From 62-47 sp049647485 (GTDB taxonomy: Bacteria; Pseudomonadota; Alphaproteobacteria; Rhizobiales; Xanthobacteraceae): a stretch of 18,453 nt of DNA. Location: assembly GCA_049647485.1 (NCBI GenBank), contig JBARXT010000209.1, positions 1 through 18,453 of the forward strand, given 5' to 3'. Shown piece after piece: positions 14,752 to 18,453 of this stretch; the first letter of the stretch is position 1, and the number at the start of each line of letters is the position of its first letter. A program made the position numbers and the translations under genes. The notes below the pieces were generated by a model, which did not search any database, had not been told where the DNA came from, and saw only the letters and a program-made list of their open reading frames with translations.

Positions 14752-15948
14752 ATGACCATGGCGGCTGCCATCGAGAGCCGGGTAACTGAGGCACGCGCGC
14801 AAGCCGAAATCACGCGGGTGGCAAGCGTCGATTCCTTTTACGACATGGCCTCTGCCGAGCAGGCATGGCGTGCCCTCGAAGGCTCTTGTGCGGTGCTGAC
14901 GCCCTATCAGCGCTTTGACCTGCTCTCCGCCTGGCAGAACCATATCGGCGCCCGCACCGGTATCGAGCCGCTGATCGTGGTCGCCCGCGACGCACGCCGT
15001 CAGCCTCTGATGCTTCTGCCGCTGGGCGTCCGGCGCACGCACGGCATCGGGGTCGCAGGTTTTCTCGGTGACAAGCACATCACATTCAACATGCCGGTCT
15101 GCCGTCGCGATTTTCTCGCTGCGGCAACCCGAAGCGATATCGAGGCCGTGCTCGATGCATTGCGCGCACCGCCCCACGCGATCGATACTCTCGCGCTCAC
15201 CCGACAACCGCGACAATGGCAGAATTTCGCCAACCCGATGGCGCTGCTGCCCACGCACACCTCGGTCAACGGCTGCCCTCTGATGCCCATCGAGGTCAAC
15301 GCCTCGCCGACTACACTGATCAGCAATTCGTTCCGACGCCGACTGAAAAGCAAGGAAAAGAAACTGCAGGCGCTTCCAGGCTATCGCTATCTCCAAGCGA
15401 AAACCGAATCCGATATCACACGATTGCTCGATGCGTTCTTCGTTATCAAACCGCAGCGGATGGCATTGCAGAAACTTCCTAATGTTTTTGCCGACCCCGG
15501 CGTTGAGGATTTTATCCGCCGCGCGTGCCATCGGGAGCTTCCGGACGGTGGCCGCGCGATCGAGATTCACGCGCTGGTGTGCGATGAGGAGGTCATCGCC
15601 ATCTACGCAGGCGTCGCCGACGGCGACCGCTTCTCGATGATGTTCAACACCTATACGCTGTCCGCCAGCGCTCACTTCAGCCCGGGCCTGATCCTGATGC
15701 GCCACATCGTCGATCACTATGCCGCGCAGAACTACACCGCGATCGATCTCGGCATCGGCTCGGACGACTACAAGCGTCTGTTCTGCAAAAGCGACGAGCC
15801 GATCTTCGACAGCTTCATCGGCCTCAACGCGCGGGGCAAGGTCGCAGCGAGCGGTCTTTCCGCCGTAACTCATCTCAAACGGGTGGTGAAACAGACGCCC
15901 ATGCTGATGACAGCCGCGCAGACCATCCGCGGATCATTGAATCGCTAG
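14752..15948 (+). CDS. GNAT acetyltransferase, CelD/BcsL type (Acetyltransf_6)
   Basis: The 398-residue cytoplasmic protein resembles the GNAT proteins annotated as involved in cellulose or exopolysaccharide biosynthesis (CelD/BcsL). These have two GNAT-like halves, the second being the Acetyltransf_6 domain. The basic run SFRRRLKSKEKKL (about 197-209) opens that domain. It is followed by the helix FFVIKPQRMALQKL, the strand pair EIHALVCDEEVIAIYAG (about 272-288), and YTAIDLGIGSDDYKRLFC. The last of these matches the DxGxGxxxYK motif of the family. The acyl acceptor is unknown. ATG 14752 is used because AGGG lies 8 nt upstream; ATG 14758 is possible. It converges on the ExoP-like gene, supporting a polysaccharide role. 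Confidence 0.86.
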   Translation: MTMAAAIESRVTEARAQAEITRVASVDSFYDMASAEQAWRALEGSCAVLTPYQRFDLLSAWQNHIGARTGIEPLIVVARDARRQPLMLLPLGVRRTHGIGVAGFLGDKHITFNMPVCRRDFLAAATRSDIEAVLDALRAPPHAIDTLALTRQPRQWQNFANPMALLPTHTSVNGCPLMPIEVNASPTTLISNSFRRRLKSKEKKLQALPGYRYLQAKTESDITRLLDAFFVIKPQRMALQKLPNVFADPGVEDFIRRACHRELPDGGRAIEIHALVCDEEVIAIYAGVADGDRFSMMFNTYTLSASAHFSPGLILMRHIVDHYAAQNYTAIDLGIGSDDYKRLFCKSDEPIFDSFIGLNARGKVAASGLSAVTHLKRVVKQTPMLMTAAQTIRGSLNR

Positions 15949-15963
15949 AGCCTTGCCAGAATC

Positions 15964-15990
15964 GGAGCGGGGCTCCAGGTTTTGATTTGG
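15964..15990 (+). terminator. Short hairpin after the GNAT gene
   Basis: GGAGC-GGG-GCTCC (15964-15976) forms a 5-bp stem, followed by AGGTTTTGATTTGG. It begins 16 bp after the stop codon. The short stem and broken T-run make it a modest terminator. Confidence 0.5.
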
Positions 15991-16035
15991 ACGCGTTTTC
16001 TTCACGCGAGCCGGTATCCACTTTGCTCGAAAACG
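15991..16035. repeat. Interspersed palindromic repeat fragment between convergent genes
   Basis: CGTTTTC at 15994-16000 and GAAAACG at 16029-16035 flank a 28-bp loop containing CACGCGAGCCGGTATCCA. I recall closely similar units, starting GACGCGTTTTCTTCACGCG and ending CTCGAAAACG, in intergenic spaces of many Rhizobiales genomes. This one ends 3 bp before the stop codon of the ExoP-like gene. Confidence 0.65.
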
Positions 16036-16038
16036 ATC

Positions 16039-18279
16039 TCACGCCGCGACGAAGCGCGGCCCCCGCTCGCCGGCATCCACAGCCGCCGCCTGGCTCAGCA
16101 TTGTGACATCGCCAAAGCCGACCGCTTGCAGTTGATCGGACATCGCCTTGCGCGCCTCGGCGGGCATCGCGCTGTCGGGCACCACGATGGCGCGCGCACC
16201 GGTGGTGAGGAGCGCGGCCGGCAGATCGTCGGCGGCGCCGGCATCCAGCACAACATGATCATAAGCCTGCAGCAGCGCATCGAGCGCCAAGGTCAGGCGC
16301 GGAGATTGCAATAGCGCGCGATCGGCGCTGGCGCGGCCGGCGGTCACCAGATGCAACGGCGAGATGCGATCCTTGCTGATCACCTGGCCGAACGAAGCCT
16401 CTCCCAGCATCAGGTCGGTCAAGCCCGGAGCCGTGCCGTCAACGGCGGCAGCTTTCAGTACCGGCGACGACGCCGACAGATCGACCAGCACGACCTTCGC
16501 GCGGCGCGACAACAGCCGGGCGAGCGCGAGCGCTGTACGGCTCGTCTTGTCCACCGAACCGGTGCCGAGAACCGACAGCTTGCGTGTCGCGGCTCCCGGC
16601 CTCTGCAAGTCGACGGCCAGTTGTTCGAGTTCGCTGATCCCCTGCCCGCCAGATTCGTGAACGGCCAAGGGCTCCGGCGCGCGCACCGCCATGACGTCCT
16701 CCGGCACCGCCATCGTCATCACTGGCGACGGAGGAGCAGTGACAGCCGTAGAAGCGAAGGATCGCGGCGACGTTATGCGCAGCAGCTCGCCGCTGGCGAC
16801 ATACCCCGTCGTCAACATCAGCGTCGCCAGCGTGGCAATCAGCACGATCGGCAGCTTCTTCGGATAGTTCGGCGTGTTGGAGACAATCGCGCGCGAAATG
16901 ATGCGGCCATCGGCAGGCGCGGCATCGATGCTTTCACGAGCGGTCGCCTCGCGATACTTGGCGAGATAGGATTCCAGCAGATCCCGTTCAGCCTTGGCCT
17001 CGCGGTCGAGCGCGCGAAGCTGGACATCCTGACCGTTGGTCGATGTCGCCTGACGCTTGAGTTGATCGAGATTGGCGCTGAGGCTTTCGACTCGCGCTTC
17101 GGCGATGCGGGCATCGTTTTCCAGCGAACGTGACAGCTTGCCCGCCTCTTCGCGGATCTGCTTGTCGAGGTCGGCGATCTGCGCTTTCAGTTCCTTGATG
17201 CGCGGATGACCACCGAGCAAGGTCGACGACTGCTCCGCGAGTTGAGCGCGGAGCGTAACCTGCTGTTCGGACAGACGACGGATCAGTTCGGAATTCAAGA
17301 CCTCCGACGCCTCGATCGGCTTGCCGGATTTCAGCATGTCGCGGATCATGTTGGCCTTGGAGGTGGCATCGGACTTCAGCGCCCGCGCACTGTTCAACTG
17401 CGTGTTGAACTCGCCCAACTGCTGATTGGACAGCGTCGTGTTGTTGGTGCCGACGAACAGGCTGGATTTTGAGCGGAATGCCTCGGCACGTTGCTCGGCA
17501 TCCGCCACCTTCTTGCGCAGGCTATCGATCTCTCCGGATAGCCACTGGCTCGCCGCCTTGGCCTGCTGCTGCCGCGCGTTTTGTTGCAGGACGAGATAAT
17601 TGTCGGCGATCGAATTGGCCACCCGCCCCGCCAGTTCCGGATCGCGCGACTGGAATTCGATCACCATGACGCGGGATTTGTCGACGGCAAACGCGGTCAA
17701 CCGGTCGTAATAGGCATCCAGCACACGCTCTTCCGGCGTCATCCGGAATGGATCGCGACCGATGCCAAACAGGCCGAGCACCATCTTCACCGGCGAGATA
17801 CCGCTCAGCACCGGATCGAATTCAGGACGCTCGGCGAGCTTGTTCTGCTTGATCACCATGCGTGCCAGATCGCGCGACAGAAGCAGTTGCACCTGACTGG
17901 TGACAGCTTCGGGGTCGAGCGCGTTGCGCTCCTCGGGACGCTCGCCGTTCGGACGCAGGAACACGTTCTCACGCCCGTCGACCAGAACGCGCGCCTCGGA
18001 TTTGTACAACGGGGTGATCATGTTGACGACGGCGAGCGACACCACAGCCGCCAGCAATGTCGGCATGATGATGAAGTTCTTTCTGGCAACAATGGCGCGC
18101 CAGATCAGCCGCAAGTCGAGATCGCCGAACTCAGCAGCCTGGAGCGCTGAGGCCGGCTGCGCCGCAGGCTTGAATTCGGGCTCGATCCTGGCTTTCGACT
18201 TCGGCGCGACGGCAGTGGCAACGCGCGGCCGACGGGCCGGCAGCTTGCCTTTGATTTTGCCCCAAAGATCGAACCGCAT
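16039..18279 (-). CDS. ExoP/Wzz-like exopolysaccharide transport protein with degenerate kinase domain
   Basis: This is a polysaccharide co-polymerase that spans the inner membrane and controls chain length or export of an exopolysaccharide. The 746 residues show a Pro/Ala-rich cytoplasmic N-terminus (1-50), a Wzz-type domain with a membrane helix at about 69-89, a long periplasmic coiled coil (about 240-440), the GNVR-like end ERDLLESYLAKYREA, and a second helix at about 474-495 after NYPKKLP. The C-terminal part (565-746) has the P-loop tyrosine-autokinase fold but is eroded. The Walker A region is GTGSVDKTS (572-580), with Asp577 where the second Gly belongs. Asp600 and Asp679 mark Walker A' and B. 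The terminal tyrosine cluster is absent, the end being GPRFVAA. AGGAG lies 6 nt before the ATG. Other name: exopolysaccharide transport family protein. Confidence 0.9.
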   Translation of the reverse strand: MRFDLWGKIKGKLPARRPRVATAVAPKSKARIEPEFKPAAQPASALQAAEFGDLDLRLIWRAIVARKNFIIMPTLLAAVVSLAVVNMITPLYKSEARVLVDGRENVFLRPNGERPEERNALDPEAVTSQVQLLLSRDLARMVIKQNKLAERPEFDPVLSGISPVKMVLGLFGIGRDPFRMTPEERVLDAYYDRLTAFAVDKSRVMVIEFQSRDPELAGRVANSIADNYLVLQQNARQQQAKAASQWLSGEIDSLRKKVADAEQRAEAFRSKSSLFVGTNNTTLSNQQLGEFNTQLNSARALKSDATSKANMIRDMLKSGKPIEASEVLNSELIRRLSEQQVTLRAQLAEQSSTLLGGHPRIKELKAQIADLDKQIREEAGKLSRSLENDARIAEARVESLSANLDQLKRQATSTNGQDVQLRALDREAKAERDLLESYLAKYREATARESIDAAPADGRIISRAIVSNTPNYPKKLPIVLIATLATLMLTTGYVASGELLRITSPRSFASTAVTAPPSPVMTMAVPEDVMAVRAPEPLAVHESGGQGISELEQLAVDLQRPGAATRKLSVLGTGSVDKTSRTALALARLLSRRAKVVLVDLSASSPVLKAAAVDGTAPGLTDLMLGEASFGQVISKDRISPLHLVTAGRASADRALLQSPRLTLALDALLQAYDHVVLDAGAADDLPAALLTTGARAIVVPDSAMPAEARKAMSDQLQAVGFGDVTMLSQAAAVDAGERGPRFVAA

Positions 18280-18448
18280 GAAATGCTCCTACCGGCGTCC
18301 GCAAACTTCACGCCGCCAGCGAGTAGAGAACATTATGGTTTCCGCTCCGTTAACTTCCGCAGGCCGCGTCAGGAACCGGCTTCGGCAGGTCATGCTTTTT
18401 TAACCATGAAAGGACTTAATCACACTCACTCACCTATAGGATCAAACC
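18280..18448. promoter_or_regulatory. Upstream region of the ExoP-like gene
   Basis: These 169 bp carry the promoter of the minus-strand ExoP-like gene and probably that of a divergent gene at the right edge. I could not assign convincing -35/-10 pairs on either strand. A T6 run lies at 18396-18401. Confidence 0.4.
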
Positions 18449-18453
18449 ATGCC
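18449..18453 (+). CDS. Possible start of a divergent gene cut by the right edge
   Basis: An ATG at 18449 is preceded by TAGGAT with a 6-nt spacer, a good ribosome site. Only five bases of the gene are inside the window, so the product cannot be named. Another ATG at 18406, in a different frame and with no ribosome site, is also open to the edge. Confidence 0.35.

Noticed and set aside
14401..15873. A 490-codon open frame on the minus strand opposite the GNAT gene
   Set aside because: It lies opposite a well-supported gene and its translation has no domain or membrane pattern. Long antisense frames are common in GC-rich DNA with G/C third positions.
1..18453. Mobile elements, prophage, toxin-antitoxin, defence or CRISPR content
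   Set aside because: No transposase, integrase, direct-repeat array, tRNA-linked att site or anti-phage domain was seen. All genes look like core or ordinary accessory chromosomal genes.

Overview
The window looks like ordinary chromosome from an alphaproteobacterium of the Bradyrhizobium / Rhodopseudomonas / Nitrobacter / Afipia group. This rests on the high GC content, the protein sequences (GlnB, GlnA, L13, S9, CtaA, MetY), the gene order, and two intergenic palindromic repeats of a kind I recall from those genomes. The genus cannot be fixed from the sequence alone. There are 17 protein genes, no RNA gene, no insertion sequence, no phage gene and no CRISPR array.

Layout. Positions 1-1122 (minus) hold the start of the bifunctional NAD(P)H-hydrate repair enzyme Nnr, cut by the left edge. 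A 368-bp divergent region follows, then the nitrogen-control pair glnB-glnA (1491-3317), closed by a strong terminator. Next come an unassigned membrane-anchored protein (minus), an AI-2E/PerM-family transporter (plus), and a minus-strand group: a membrane diguanylate cyclase, a tiny membrane protein and an ABM-domain monooxygenase. The rplM-rpsI ribosomal operon (7572-8514, minus) has a recognisable promoter and a perfect terminator, with a PaaI-like thioesterase just upstream on the same strand. Divergent from the thioesterase run a crotonase-fold protein, a CoA-binding protein and the O-acetylhomoserine sulfhydrylase metY. A 111-bp compound palindrome separates metY from a convergent FTR1-type iron permease and the haem A synthase ctaA. 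Divergent from ctaA are a DUF2842 protein and a CelD/BcsL-type GNAT acetyltransferase. The right end is a Wzz/ExoP-like polysaccharide co-polymerase on the minus strand, with a possible divergent gene starting at the edge.

How the parts fit. GlnB and GlnA form the nitrogen-status sensor and the ammonia-assimilating enzyme it controls, and both modifiable tyrosines (Tyr51 and Tyr398) are present. CtaA supplies haem A for cytochrome oxidase, and the neighbouring FTR1 permease could supply iron. The GNAT protein and the ExoP-like protein probably mark the edge of an exopolysaccharide locus that continues to the right.

I found no convincing new multi-gene system. The most interesting points are two apparently degenerate enzymes: a crotonase-fold protein lacking both catalytic glutamates, and an ExoP-like protein whose kinase domain has a damaged Walker A motif and no C-terminal tyrosine cluster. 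After these come several inverted repeats in regulatory positions and an unassigned membrane-anchored protein.
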